A stretch of DNA of 39,357 nt, from contig JAIRWX010000074.1 of NCBI GenBank assembly GCA_031268655.1, positions 1 through 39,357 on the forward strand, written 5' to 3'. Below are positions 16,386 to 25,018 of the stretch, piece by piece. The number at the start of each line of letters is the position of its first letter. Positions within the stretch are counted from its first letter, which is position 1. A program made the translations under genes and the position numbers. The stretch is from Helicobacteraceae bacterium. GTDB taxonomy: Bacteria > Campylobacterota > Campylobacteria > Campylobacterales > SZUA-545. Below the pieces are notes generated by a model. It ran no database searches, was not told the origin of the DNA, and was given only the letters and a program-made list of their open reading frames with translations.

Positions 16386-17309
16386 TTACTGGTCGAATAG
16401 ACCGCCGCTAAGATAACGTTCGCCGGTGTCGCAAAGGATAGTAACGATGGTCTTTCCTTTGTTTTGCGGACGTTTCGCCGTTTCAAGAGCCGCGTAAACG
16501 TTCGCGCCAGAGGAGATACCCACAAGCAAACCCTCCTCTTTAGCCACCTGACGCGCCGTAGCGATCGCCGCTTCGTTTGCAACCCGAATAACCTCTTTAT
16601 ACACGTTTGTATTCAGGACTTTGGGCACAAAACCCGCGCCGATGCCCTGAATTTTGTGCGGACCCGGTTTGCCGCCGCTAAGAACGGGCGAAGCCAGCGG
16701 CTCTACGGCTACGATCTCGATCTCCGGCTTTTTTTGCTTAAGAATTTCGCCAACGCCGGTGAGCGTTCCGCCCGTGCCTACCGCGGCGACGAAAATATCG
16801 ATTTTGCCGTCCGTGTCGCGCCATATTTCTTCCGCCGTCGTAGTTCGATGGATCTGCGGATTGGCGGGGTTTTCAAACTGCTGCAAAAGCGCCGCGTCGG
16901 GATTTTCTCTTACGATCTCTTGGGCTCTGCGCACCGCGCCGCTCATACCCTGCTCTGGCGGCGTAAGCTCCAGACGCGCGCCAAAAGCCGCCAATATCTG
17001 ACGGCGTTCCAAACTCATCGACGCGGGCATAGTCAGAGTCAGCGAAACGCCAAGCCCCGCGCAGATGCTCGCCAGCGCGATTCCCGTGTTGCCGCTCGTA
17101 GGTTCGACGATGATCGTCTTGCCCGGAACGACGACTCCTCTTTTGATCGCGTCGTCAATCATACTAAAACCGATACGATCCTTAACGGAGTGCGTAGGGT
17201 TGAAAAACTCGGCTTTGCCGATTATGTCGTAACCTTTACCGATGCGGCTTAGGCGAACTAACGGAGTGTTGCCGATCAGCTCGGTAACGTTTGTAGCGAT
17301 TTTGGACAT
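16386..17309 (-). CDS. cysK: Cysteine synthase (O-acetylserine sulfhydrylase)
   Basis: CysK makes cysteine from O-acetylserine and sulfide with PLP. The PLP lysine is in [11 protein letters not shown], the substrate loop is [12 protein letters not shown], and the phosphate loop is GTGGTLTG. The length of 307 residues is standard. It lies 14 nt downstream of an Rrf2-family regulator gene, so the two form an operon, which points to control by cysteine or sulfur status. Confidence 0.95.
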   Translation of the reverse strand: MSKIATNVTELIGNTPLVRLSRIGKGYDIIGKAEFFNPTHSVKDRIGFSMIDDAIKRGVVVPGKTIIVEPTSGNTGIALASICAGLGVSLTLTMPASMSLERRQILAAFGARLELTPPEQGMSGAVRRAQEIVRENPDAALLQQFENPANPQIHRTTTAEEIWRDTDGKIDIFVAAVGTGGTLTGVGEILKQKKPEIEIVAVEPLASPVLSGGKPGPHKIQGIGAGFVPKVLNTNVYKEVIRVANEAAIATARQVAKEEGLLVGISSGANVYAALETAKRPQNKGKTIVTILCDTGERYLSGGLFDQ

Positions 17310-17323
17310 TGTTTTCCTTTCGA

Positions 17324-17737
17324 TTAGATGTGATACATTGAGGCCTGGTTCAGTCTCGCGGCGCGATCGACCAGATCCTGCAAAGGAATAGCGAAGACGT
17401 TTTCAACCTTTCTGTTCATCTCCTCCCAGAAACTGCCGAGCGTAGGCGAGTCCAGCCCGTATTTGTCGGGATTCATGCCCTCGCTTTCCATGGCGTACAG
17501 AATTTGTAAAACGGTAACTTTTTCAGGGCTGATCGCCATTTTGTAACCGCCTTTTGCGCCGCGAATGCTCTCGACAAATCCCACTTTCTTTAGCTGTACC
17601 AGCAGTTGCTCCAGGTAGTTCTGAGGTATATTGCTACCGTCGGCGATCTCTTTGATCTGCACGAGGTTGTCGCCTTGCTGCGCGAGATAGAGCATCGCTG
17701 AAAGCGAATATACGCCTTTTGAGGAGATACATACCAC
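17324..17737 (-). CDS. Rrf2-family transcriptional regulator (CymR-like)
   Basis: This is a winged-helix repressor of the Rrf2 family: [34 protein letters not shown] (recognition helix) and [13 protein letters not shown] (wing). The three clustered cysteines that hold the iron-sulfur cluster in IscR and NsrR are missing, as in CymR, which controls cysteine genes. The track starts at 17782, but GTG 17737 follows AAGGAGG closely and begins [12 protein letters not shown], the normal family N-terminus, giving 137 residues. It heads an operon with cysK, and a role in cysteine regulation is inferred from that. Confidence 0.85.
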   Translation of the reverse strand: MVCISSKGVYSLSAMLYLAQQGDNLVQIKEIADGSNIPQNYLEQLLVQLKKVGFVESIRGAKGGYKMAISPEKVTVLQILYAMESEGMNPDKYGLDSPTLGSFWEEMNRKVENVFAIPLQDLVDRAARLNQASMYHI

Positions 17738-17760
17738 CGATTCCCTCCTTGTCAATTTAC

Positions 17761-17789
17761 ATAGTAAGGATTTCAAAAGCAAAGTGTAA
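17761..17789 (-). promoter_or_regulatory. Likely promoter of the Rrf2-cysK operon
   Basis: On the minus strand TTACAC (17784-17789) and TACTAT (17761-17766) are 17 nt apart, about 24 nt before the GTG start. The repressor may bind here to control itself and cysK. Confidence 0.45.
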
Positions 17790-17859
17790 GCAAATAAGCC
17801 TTAACATTGCGCCGTTGGTTTAATTTCAATCGAATTACTTGAAATAATAGGCGGGTAAA

Positions 17860-18894
17860 GTGGGCGACAAAAAAAAGGCGTTGGTGGCGATGAGCGGCGG
17901 CGTTGATTCCTCGATGAGCGCGAAACTGCTGCATGAACGCGGTTACGAGACGCACGGCGTTTATATGAAGCTCCACCCGTTCGAGGAGAAGCATGTCGCG
18001 AATATAGAGAAGGGGCGCAAGGTCGCCGCGTATTTTGGCTTTGCCCATCATGTTCTGGATAAACGCGACGAGTTTTTAGAGAAAGTTTACGCGCCGTTTA
18101 TCAACATTTACAAAGAGGGCAAAACGCCAAACCCCTGCACCTTCTGCAACCGCCACCTGAAATTTGGCGCGTTGCTGGAGTTCGCCGACAGCTTGGGCTG
18201 CGATTATGTCGCCACGGGACACTACATCAAAACCGACGGGCGGTTTTTTTACGAAGCCGCCGACGCGAAAAAAGATCAGAGCTACTTTTTGTTTAACGTC
18301 CGAAGGGAGATTTTGAAACGGCTGATTTTTCCGCTTGCCGATCGTCATAAGCCGGACGTAAAGAAGATGGCGGCGGCGATACCGGAACTTGCCTTTCTGG
18401 CTACGCAACGCGAGAGCGCCGAGATATGCTTTGTCGAGACCGACTACATCGATATTATCGGCAAGCATTTCGAGGTCGAGCGCGAAGGCGAAGTCGTCGA
18501 TGAAAGCGGCAAGCCGATCGGCGCGCACAGGGGCTATATGCAATATACGATCGGCAAGCGGCGCGGATTCACCGTCGACGGCGCGAAAGAACCGCTTTAC
18601 GTGCAAAAAATTCTGCCCGAAACCAACCAAATCGTCGTCGCGCCTAAAGATCGTATCTATCAAACAACTTTTGAGATTGAGAAGACAAACCTCTTTTTCG
18701 AACCCGAGCAAAAAGAGTTTCGCGCTTTGATCAAGGTGCGCTACCGCAACGACAAAAAGCCCGGGCTGGTGGCGATAGGCGAAAACGGCGGCGCGAAAGT
18801 GACTTTGGACGAGCCGGAGTTTGCGATCGCTTCGGGACAGGCGGCGGTTTTCTACGAGAGCGACAAACTGTTAGGCGGCGGCTATATCGTATAG
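17860..18894 (+). CDS. mnmA: tRNA 2-thiouridylase MnmA
   Basis: MnmA adds sulfur to uridine 34 of tRNAs for Lys, Glu and Gln. The PP-loop MSGGVDSSMSA binds ATP. The first catalytic Cys is in PNPCTFCNRHLKF and the second in ESAEICFVE. DQSYFLF, ATGHYIK and YTIGKRRGF are further family motifs. The start is GTG with only a weak upstream GGCGGG. The 344 residues are typical. It is divergent from the Rrf2-cysK operon, which also handles sulfur. Confidence 0.93.
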   Translation: MGDKKKALVAMSGGVDSSMSAKLLHERGYETHGVYMKLHPFEEKHVANIEKGRKVAAYFGFAHHVLDKRDEFLEKVYAPFINIYKEGKTPNPCTFCNRHLKFGALLEFADSLGCDYVATGHYIKTDGRFFYEAADAKKDQSYFLFNVRREILKRLIFPLADRHKPDVKKMAAAIPELAFLATQRESAEICFVETDYIDIIGKHFEVEREGEVVDESGKPIGAHRGYMQYTIGKRRGFTVDGAKEPLYVQKILPETNQIVVAPKDRIYQTTFEIEKTNLFFEPEQKEFRALIKVRYRNDKKPGLVAIGENGGAKVTLDEPEFAIASGQAAVFYESDKLLGGGYIV

Positions 18895-18933
18895 CGGCGT
18901 TGACCTTGATAAGCCGCCGCGAGCGCTTTGCGT

Positions 18934-19767
18934 TTACTTTTCGCTTTGCTTGATTGTCAGTTCGTCGAGATAGTCCAGCCAGTTTCTAGCTCGTTTGGCG
19001 TACTTAGCCGATTTCAGGGCTTCGGCAAACGCCGAGCGCGCCAGCATATAATCTTTTGTTTCGATCGCCGACGCGCCGATCAGCAGTCTAAGCGAGTCGG
19101 CATGCGTCGCGTTAAGCTCTATAGCTTTATTCGCCGCCGCGATCGCGCGTTCAAACTCGCCCGATTCAAACGCCGCGTACGCCGCCTGCGAGTACAACCG
19201 CTCGCTTGGCTTTGCCGCGATCGCCAAACGAATGGCGCGCAGTCCTTCTTTGTGTTCTCGCGCTTGGCGATAAGCGTAAAAAAGCCTTTCGTGGTTTTGC
19301 GCCGTTTTCGCTATTTTGTTTTCGTCGATCGCCCGACGCAGGAGTTTAGCCGCGCGTATCGCGCCGCCGCTCTGCGCCAACATGCTCGAATAGGTCGTAA
19401 TGCCGGCTTCCTTGTCCAGTTTGCCCGCCGCCTGCGCCGCGCTCAAAACTCCAAGCGCGTTTTTCTCGTCGTCCAGCAGAGAGTAAGCGTAAAACAGCCC
19501 CATAAAGTCGCTCTCCGTCGCTTCCTCCTCCGACGCGATACCTCTGAAAACATCGATCGCCTCCTTAGTATTGTTAAGCTCGAGGCAGAGCGAAGCCAAT
19601 ACGCGCCGCCATGCGATCGGCGGGTTTTCAACCATCAAAATCGACTGCCTGAGCGGCTCGTAAGCCTCTTTATAACGACCCGCGTCGATATGCGCCTTTG
19701 CCTCCTCGATCGGCAAAACGGCGTTTAGCAGAGCGCAATACAGCGATACAAGCCAAATTATTCTCAT
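18934..19767 (-). CDS. Secreted TPR protein of the TonB2 operon
   Basis: A signal peptide (MRIIWLVSLYCALLNAVL) precedes about six tetratricopeptide-like helix pairs, for example AKAHIDAGRYKEAYEPL, LYSQAAYAAFESGEFERAI and ADSLRLLIGASAIETKDY. TPR proteins of this kind are the last gene of TtpC-ExbB2-ExbD2-TonB2 operons in Vibrio and Shewanella, where they are thought to support TonB2 function in the periplasm. It begins 5 nt after the tonB stop, with GGAG provided by the end of tonB. Confidence 0.82.
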   Translation of the reverse strand: MRIIWLVSLYCALLNAVLPIEEAKAHIDAGRYKEAYEPLRQSILMVENPPIAWRRVLASLCLELNNTKEAIDVFRGIASEEEATESDFMGLFYAYSLLDDEKNALGVLSAAQAAGKLDKEAGITTYSSMLAQSGGAIRAAKLLRRAIDENKIAKTAQNHERLFYAYRQAREHKEGLRAIRLAIAAKPSERLYSQAAYAAFESGEFERAIAAANKAIELNATHADSLRLLIGASAIETKDYMLARSAFAEALKSAKYAKRARNWLDYLDELTIKQSEK

Positions 19768-19772
19768 TATCG

Positions 19773-20396
19773 TTACTCCAGTTTGAAAGTAAATACCTGT
19801 CTGGCAAGTTGGCGCGTCGGCTTGCCGTTTACCATTTTTGGCGCGAAACGCCAGCGCGAAATCGCTCTGACCGCGGTCTCGACAAACCAGTCGCCGTTGA
19901 TCGCTGTTACGACCATTACGTCCGTTACTTCGCCGCTTTCGGTAATGACAAACTCAAGCTCGACGGCGCCCTCGATCCCGCGCATTTTCGCGGCGCGAGG
20001 GTAGTTCGGCGCGATTCCCGACATGGGCGTAAGCCCTCGTTCCGCCACTCCGCGCCCGATGGCAAGTCCGCTTGTAGAGAGCATAGAGGAATCAATCGCG
20101 AAGGCGTACGCGCTTGATTCGTTCGGAATGCCCAGATTGAGTTCCGCTAACATTTCGGGCGGGGGAGTCGGCTTGGGCGGCGCGATCGGTCGGCTTTGCG
20201 GCGATGGCGAGCTCTCCTCGCGCAATCTGATAAATTCGACGATCTTGTCAAAATCGCCGCTTTTATGCTCGTATGGCGCAAACGCGGTCGCAAGCGCCAT
20301 AAACCAGAGCGTGGCGAAAGTCGCGATCGCGCCCAGTAAAACCGCGCCGCCGCCCCTGACAAGCGGATTATCTTGAACGAGCCGCAATAGAAACAT
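19773..20396 (-). CDS. tonB: TonB energy-transducing protein (TonB2 type)
   Basis: TonB carries energy from the ExbB/ExbD complex to outer-membrane receptors. This protein of about 207 residues has one N-terminal membrane helix (GGGAVLLGAIATFATLWFMA), a short Pro-rich linker (RPIAPPKPTPPPEM) and the C-terminal domain (PNYPRAAKMRGIEGAVELEF, WRFAPKMVNGKP). It is short, as TonB2 proteins are. ATG 20396 is chosen; TTG 20402 is also possible. The gene overlaps the end of exbD by about 29 nt. Confidence 0.9.
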   Translation of the reverse strand: MFLLRLVQDNPLVRGGGAVLLGAIATFATLWFMALATAFAPYEHKSGDFDKIVEFIRLREESSPSPQSRPIAPPKPTPPPEMLAELNLGIPNESSAYAFAIDSSMLSTSGLAIGRGVAERGLTPMSGIAPNYPRAAKMRGIEGAVELEFVITESGEVTDVMVVTAINGDWFVETAVRAISRWRFAPKMVNGKPTRQLARQVFTFKLE

Positions 20397-20760
20397 TGTC
20401 AACCCCCGCCTGACGCGCTTGATCCATAGCCTCCACCAGCAGATAAGTTTTTGCGTTGGCGTCCGCTTGAATAACGACCGCTCCTTCGGGATTAAGCGCT
20501 TTCAGACGAGCTACGTTGGCTCTTATGGCGCGAATATCCACAATGCGTCCGTCAATCCAGACTTCGCCCGCCTCGCTGATCGCTATCATCAAACTTGCCT
20601 GATCCTGCGTTTGAGCGGTCGAGGCTCGCGGGCTGTTGACGCTGATGCCGGATTCCTTGACGAACGACGCGGTAACGATAAAAAAGATCAGCATAATAAA
20701 CACAATATCCAGCATCGGCGTCATATCCACGCCAACCTCCTCGTTGTTTCTTCGTCTCAT
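20368..20760 (-). CDS. exbD: ExbD/TolR biopolymer transport protein
   Basis: This is one membrane helix after a short cytosolic start (VDMTPMLDIVFIMLIFFIVTA), with the essential Asp in MLDIVFI that carries protons in ExbD. A periplasmic domain follows (MIAISEAGEVWIDG, VVIQADANAKTYLLVEAMD). The 130 residues match the family. Its ATG overlaps the exbB stop by 4 nt. Confidence 0.93.
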   Translation of the reverse strand: MRRRNNEEVGVDMTPMLDIVFIMLIFFIVTASFVKESGISVNSPRASTAQTQDQASLMIAISEAGEVWIDGRIVDIRAIRANVARLKALNPEGAVVIQADANAKTYLLVEAMDQARQAGVDNVSIAARSR

Positions 20761-21125
20761 TGGTTAACCTTTGCGCCCGCGTTTTGCCCGAGCGAATAGA
20801 TAAATTTTGTAGAGACGAACATTCCGATCAGCGCGATCGTAAGCCCCGCCATCGTCGGGAAGGTGGCGCGCGCGATCCCCGACGCAAACACCCTAGGCTC
20901 GCTAGAGCCGTAGTACGCTATCGCCTCAAACACCTCGATCATGCCCATTACCGTGCCAAACAGCCCAAGAAGCGGCGAGATCGCCACGATCGTTTTAAGC
21001 AGCCGCATAACGTTGGCGCGAAAAAAAAGACGCCAGAAAATCAACGTCCACAAGGCAAAACAAACCGCAGCAAGCAGCCACATCGCCAGCCCGCCGCTAT
21101 CGAGAAAACGAGAGATCGCGTTCAT
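20757..21125 (-). CDS. exbB: ExbB-like proton channel, short form
   Basis: The 122-residue protein carries the MotA/TolQ/ExbB signature: an N-terminal helix (AMWLLAAVCFALWTLIFW), then SPLLGLFGTVMGMIEVFEAI and ATFPTMAGLTIALIGMFVS. It is shorter than E. coli ExbB, as in ExbB2 of TonB2 operons. It overlaps both neighbours by ATGA, so production is probably coupled with ttpC and exbD. Confidence 0.9.
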   Translation of the reverse strand: MNAISRFLDSGGLAMWLLAAVCFALWTLIFWRLFFRANVMRLLKTIVAISPLLGLFGTVMGMIEVFEAIAYYGSSEPRVFASGIARATFPTMAGLTIALIGMFVSTKFIYSLGQNAGAKVNQ

Positions 21126-22369
21126 ACGCAGGCGCTTTCCAGCCGATCGCCTATCGTTTGACTTCTGTAGCGCAAAAAGCCGTGTATAAACAGTAGCGGC
21201 ACCGCTACGATAAGTCCCTGCATGGTGGTAACCAGCGCCAGCGAGATACTGCCCGCCATCAGTTTTGGATCGCCCGCGCCAAACAGAGTGATCGTCTGAA
21301 ACGCGCCGATCATACCCACCACAGTTCCAAGCAAACCCAACAGCGGAGCGGTAGCCGCGAGCAACTTGACCGTTCCCTGTCCTTGTTCCAGCGCGCCAAT
21401 CTCCAGATCCAGCGCGCTCTCTTTGCTCTTTGTTTCAAGTAACGCCCGACCGAGCGGATTGTCGTCGCGCGGAGAATCGATATTGGCTAACTGAAATTTC
21501 ACCGATTTGTCGATTACCCACAATCTAAAGACGCGCCAAAGCCCCAAGCCGACGCCAAAAGCGCCGAGCGTCAAAATCAGATACCCGATCGCGCCGCCCT
21601 GAGTCATTCGCTCCCAAAAGTCGGGACGTATAGAAAACAGTTCCAGCAACGATCCGCGCGTCGGATCCAGCGCGACCGTTTGAGCGGCGGTCGCGTTCTC
21701 AAAGGCTCGCGCGCGTCTTTGAGCGCCGCCGCTTGGCTGTCCTACGCTCGCGGTTACGGCGTTGTTTTTCCACACGTAGTATTCGCCGTCGGAGATCGCG
21801 CCAAACGCGCCCAGCCTGACGATAGAGCGCTCTTTTTTCTCGCCCGTTCGGTCGATTATCGTTGAATCAAAGCGCTCGATTCTTCCGCTTAAAATAATCT
21901 CTTCTAACTGCATCGCCCAAAACCGCTCCAGATTGTCCGAGCTGGGCAGTTCGCGCAAATTTACCAGCGCCGCGATCTCGGCTGATCGAGCGGGGACTTG
22001 CGCCGAGACGATCGAATCGTCCGTTTCGGCTTTGAATTCGCCGACGCGCTGTTTGAACGCGCCGAAAAGCTCGTTCAGACCGCCGCTTTTTTGCTTAAGC
22101 TCCTCGTACAGCTCCGCGTTTTTCTTGTCGTTCGCGTCCGCTTGATCGGCTAAACCGCGTCCCTTTTCGCGCAAACTTTCATATTCGGCTTTCGCGTTTT
22201 TCAAAAGCGCGGCGAGATTGTCGCGCTCTTTTAGAAAACGATTAACCCGCGCCAACTCCGCCTGTCGCTCCTGCTCGCCGCCTTTTTTGACCTTGTCCAG
22301 CAAGAGATCGAGATTGTCGCCAAACGCCGCGCTAACAAAAAATAAAACGATAAACAGCGCCCGTTTCAT
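21122..22369 (-). CDS. ttpC: TtpC-like MotA/TolQ/ExbB protein with long periplasmic N-terminus
   Basis: The 415-residue protein has a signal peptide (RALFIVLFFVSAAFG), then a periplasmic coiled coil and domain of about 240 residues. It ends with three membrane helices carrying the ExbB signature (APLLGLLGTVVGMIGAFQTI, LVTTMQGLIVAVPLLFIH). This architecture defines TtpC, the fourth protein needed by Vibrio TonB2 systems. It overlaps exbB and the DUF3450 gene by ATGA at both ends. Confidence 0.88.
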   Translation of the reverse strand: MKRALFIVLFFVSAAFGDNLDLLLDKVKKGGEQERQAELARVNRFLKERDNLAALLKNAKAEYESLREKGRGLADQADANDKKNAELYEELKQKSGGLNELFGAFKQRVGEFKAETDDSIVSAQVPARSAEIAALVNLRELPSSDNLERFWAMQLEEIILSGRIERFDSTIIDRTGEKKERSIVRLGAFGAISDGEYYVWKNNAVTASVGQPSGGAQRRARAFENATAAQTVALDPTRGSLLELFSIRPDFWERMTQGGAIGYLILTLGAFGVGLGLWRVFRLWVIDKSVKFQLANIDSPRDDNPLGRALLETKSKESALDLEIGALEQGQGTVKLLAATAPLLGLLGTVVGMIGAFQTITLFGAGDPKLMAGSISLALVTTMQGLIVAVPLLFIHGFLRYRSQTIGDRLESACV

Positions 22370-23106
22370 CGTCCAGCCTTTGGCGCGGCGAGCGGCAGGA
22401 CGATCAGATCGGCGATCTTCTCTTTTTTGGCGATCTTAATCGCGTCGATCAGCGCGTCTTTATCGCTTGAATTAAGCGGCAGAAACGAGTTTGCGTCCAT
22501 ATCGTATCGCGCCGCTTCGCTATAATCGCGCGTTAAATAGTAAAGACCGATCCGCCCCAGCCGCAGAAAATCGACCGCCCTGCCGTCCTGTAACTCGCCC
22601 GCGTAGGCTTCGATCGTGCGCGAATACTCGCTTTCAATCGCGTAGGCTTCCAGTACGACGCGGTATTTTTCCGCCGCCGAAACGTCGGAACGATTCGTTA
22701 GCGCTTTTAGCTTCGCCGCGCGATCGGCGCGTTCGTTTGGCAAAAAGGGAAGATCGTAGTCGACAAGGCTTTCAAAACTCTCGATCATTTTGCTTATCAG
22801 CGGCAACGCGCCGCGAATCGTCTCTTCCACCGCGCTTATCTGTTGTTTGACGCTCTTTGTCTCTATGTTTTGCGAAGCGATCAGCTTCTCAATCTCGGCG
22901 TTATAACGCTCCTGAATCTCAATCTGGCGCGTTATCTGGCGGTATTCGTCGAAAAACGTCTTCGCTTCGTCGTCAAGCGCGTCGATCTTCGCCTGCAAAG
23001 CGGCGGCGTTTTGCATATTAGCCGCGTTCTGATCGATAACGTCGTCCAGACTAGCGCCGTTTGCCGCCGCGACAATCGCCAGCGCCAATAGTGTTGCTCT
23101 GTTCAT
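22366..23106 (-). CDS. DUF3450 periplasmic coiled-coil protein
   Basis: This is the first gene of the TonB2 operon. A signal peptide (ATLLALAIVAAANGA) is followed by a long coiled coil (about residues 30-110) and the family blocks SLVDYDLPFLPNERADR and YEL-like AESEYSRTIEAY-type helices, then RAVDFLRLGRIGLYYLTRD. DUF3450 genes sit directly before ttpC in Vibrio and Shewanella; their role is not established. The start follows GGGGG by about 4 nt, with the Fur box just upstream. Confidence 0.85.
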   Translation of the reverse strand: MNRATLLALAIVAAANGASLDDVIDQNAANMQNAAALQAKIDALDDEAKTFFDEYRQITRQIEIQERYNAEIEKLIASQNIETKSVKQQISAVEETIRGALPLISKMIESFESLVDYDLPFLPNERADRAAKLKALTNRSDVSAAEKYRVVLEAYAIESEYSRTIEAYAGELQDGRAVDFLRLGRIGLYYLTRDYSEAARYDMDANSFLPLNSSDKDALIDAIKIAKKEKIADLIVLPLAAPKAGR

Positions 23107-23140
23107 TTAGCCCCCGAAAATAAAAATGATAGCATTATTC

Positions 23141-23159
23141 TATAATGATTATCATTCGT
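23141..23159 (-). promoter_or_regulatory. Fur box upstream of the TonB2 operon
   Basis: TATAATGATTATCATTCGT has the perfect core palindrome AATGATTATCATT (23144-23156) and matches most of the 19-bp Fur consensus. A second partial half-site (AATGATAGCATTATTC) lies between it and the operon start at 23106. Iron-dependent repression of the operon is strongly suggested. Confidence 0.85.
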
Positions 23160-23340
23160 GTTCTTCGCGCGCCCGTCGCAACTAGGCGCAAATTTCGCAA
23201 TTTACGAAGGAGTTAAGAGCTTTACAAAACGGCGTCGCGGATTAGGAGCGAAAGCGGCGGCGGCTATCAGCGCTATCTATATCCGCTTCGATCGCATACT
23301 TTTTCGGTCGTCCTTTTGCCGTCTTAGCGAGAAGCAAAAA

Positions 23341-24330
23341 CTAAGAAACAAACTCCACCGATCGATCGCCCGCAGTCAGACGCCCGATCGCATAGCCGCC
23401 GCAAGCGGCGGCAATCGTTTCCGCGTCGTTTTTATCGACGATCCATATCATTCCAACGCCCATATTGAAGGTTCTGAACATCTCCTCTTCGGCGATGTAT
23501 TTGCCGATCAGCTTGAAAATCTCCTGCGATCTGATCGCCTTTTTATCTATAACCGCCCGAACGCCCTCGCTTAACGATCTAGGCAGATTTTCCGTAATGC
23601 CGCCTCCCGTTATGTGCGCCAGAGCCTTTACCTTATTTTTATGCGCGGCAAAACGCTTAACGTAGATTTCGGTGGGCTTCAGCAAAACGTCGATCAGTCT
23701 CAAGCCGTCGAACGGATCGTCAAATCTCATTTTTAGTCGCTCAAACAGCAGTTTTCGCGCCAGCGAGAAACCGTTGCTGTGCAAACCGGAGCTTGGCAGC
23801 GCGATCAAAACGTCGCCCGCTTTGGTCGGCGGCGGCGCGGTTACTTCGTTCTCTTCCGCGATCCCGACGGCGAAGCCCGCGAGATCAAAATCCTTTGCGT
23901 TGTACATATCCGGCATTTCGGCGGTCTCGCCGCCAATCAGCGCGCACCCAGCCTCGACGCACCCTTTGGCGATTGCTTCGATCACCGCTTTGGCTTCGTC
24001 TATGTTTAGCTTTCTAGTCGCGTAATAATCCAAGAAAAATAGGGGCTCGCCGCGATTGCATATCAGATCGTTTACGCACATCGCCACAAGATCGATCCCA
24101 ACCGTTTCCAGCCTGCCGCTATCGATCGCCAGCCGCAGTTTTGTCCCCACGCCGTCCGTCGCGCCCAGCAGCACGGGCTTTTTATAGCCGCTTGGCAGCC
24201 TGAACGCGCCTGAAAACGAGCCGATCGGGCTCAAAACCCCGCTGGTAAAAGTCGATCGCGCGGCGGGCTTGATCGCCTCCACAAAGGCGGCGCCAGCGTC
24301 TATATCGACTCCCGCTTGCTTATAGTCCAT
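23341..24330 (-). CDS. purM: Phosphoribosylformylglycinamidine cyclo-ligase
   Basis: PurM closes the imidazole ring to form AIR in purine synthesis, using ATP. Diagnostic blocks are LLGATDGVGTKLRLA, VAMCVNDLICNRGEPLFFLDY, ALIGGETAEMPDMY, LPSSGLHSNGFSL and HITGGGITENLPR. The 329 residues match the family. AIR is also the substrate of ThiC, encoded in this window. It transcribes towards the TonB2 promoter region. Confidence 0.95.
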   Translation of the reverse strand: MDYKQAGVDIDAGAAFVEAIKPAARSTFTSGVLSPIGSFSGAFRLPSGYKKPVLLGATDGVGTKLRLAIDSGRLETVGIDLVAMCVNDLICNRGEPLFFLDYYATRKLNIDEAKAVIEAIAKGCVEAGCALIGGETAEMPDMYNAKDFDLAGFAVGIAEENEVTAPPPTKAGDVLIALPSSGLHSNGFSLARKLLFERLKMRFDDPFDGLRLIDVLLKPTEIYVKRFAAHKNKVKALAHITGGGITENLPRSLSEGVRAVIDKKAIRSQEIFKLIGKYIAEEEMFRTFNMGVGMIWIVDKNDAETIAAACGGYAIGRLTAGDRSVEFVS

Positions 24331-24397
24331 ATTTTCGCCCTTTAATGAAGTCGAGGATTGTAACTCCGCGTCAATAAAGCCGTTTCAACCGCGCGGC

Positions 24398-24405
24398 GCT
24401 ACAAT
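24398..24405 (+). promoter_or_regulatory. Likely -10 element of the speE-like / tgt / mqnA operon
   Basis: GCTACAAT ends 7 nt before ATG 24413. With a transcription start about 7 nt after the -10, the message would begin at or next to the start codon. No Shine-Dalgarno sequence is visible. Confidence 0.5.
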
Positions 24406-24412
24406 CGTTATT

Positions 24413-25018
24413 ATGACCATGAAAACAATTATTGCGGAAACGGCGGCGCACATACCGCTGTGCGTGATCGACGAGCCGAAAACGGCGTTAATACTAGGAG
24501 ATGCGATCAACAAGGCGCTGTTCGAGGAGATCGCCAAACACAAGATCGCCGTAACGGTCTGTTCGTTTCACGGCGCGGATTTTGACTGCGGCGAAGAGAT
24601 CGTATGGAAAAGCGGTTCGATAGCGATCAACGTCGAATCGCTGCAAGGCGCGTTCGACGCGATCGTCGATCTAAGAACGCAAAAACCAAACGCCGACGAA
24701 GCCAGAACGTTGCTGGGCAAACTGGCAAAAGACGGGGTTTTGCTCAAAGCGTTCGACGCGTTGGAGAGAGAGCAGCTTAAGGTCTATCAATCCTGCCGCG
24801 TCGTCGTTCCGTGCGCTTTAAGCGCGTTTGCCCCGCTCGACGGATCGATAATCGGTTATGTTTTCGTCTCTCAAACGGCGCGTCCTACGGCAAATCTCAA
24901 CATCCAAAGAGCGGATATGCTCGATAATCTCAGCTACTACTCGGTCGATACGCACAACGCCGCGTTCGCGTTGCCGCCGCGCATTCTCGCGCAGTTTGAC
25001 GATCTGATAAAAAACTGA
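24413..25018 (+). CDS. Spermidine synthase-like protein, N-terminally short
   Basis: The sequence aligns by eye with the Helicobacter SpeE from its SAM-binding domain onward. AETAAHIPLCVIDEPKTALI matches the helix and first Rossmann strand, and SYYSVDTHNAAFALP the C-terminus. SpeE makes spermidine from putrescine and decarboxylated SAM. The usual N-terminal beta domain of about 60 residues is absent, and there is no room for it because purM starts 82 nt away on the other strand. The catalytic Asp motif is also weak (DAIVDLRTQKPN). The enzyme may be inactive or have changed role. It heads a run with tgt, mqnA and a glycosyltransferase. Confidence 0.7.
   Translation: MTMKTIIAETAAHIPLCVIDEPKTALILGDAINKALFEEIAKHKIAVTVCSFHGADFDCGEEIVWKSGSIAINVESLQGAFDAIVDLRTQKPNADEARTLLGKLAKDGVLLKAFDALEREQLKVYQSCRVVVPCALSAFAPLDGSIIGYVFVSQTARPTANLNIQRADMLDNLSYYSVDTHNAAFALPPRILAQFDDLIKN

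Noticed and set aside
16464-17252. Long plus-strand ORF of 262 aa opposite cysK
   Set aside because: It is a shadow of the clear cysK gene, with Arg-rich low-complexity content typical of antisense frames in this GC-rich genome.
18076-18711. Minus-strand ORF of 211 aa opposite mnmA
   Set aside because: It lies fully inside mnmA, whose catalytic motifs are unmistakable.
18928-19728. Long plus-strand ORF of 266 aa opposite the TPR gene
   Set aside because: It is antisense to a clear signal-peptide and TPR protein, is dominated by Arg, Phe and Val, and shows no motif.
23160-23340. Gene behind GAAGGAGTTAAG in the purM/TonB2 gap
   Set aside because: A good ribosome binding site is followed by no start codon, and the plus-strand frame through it has no family resemblance.
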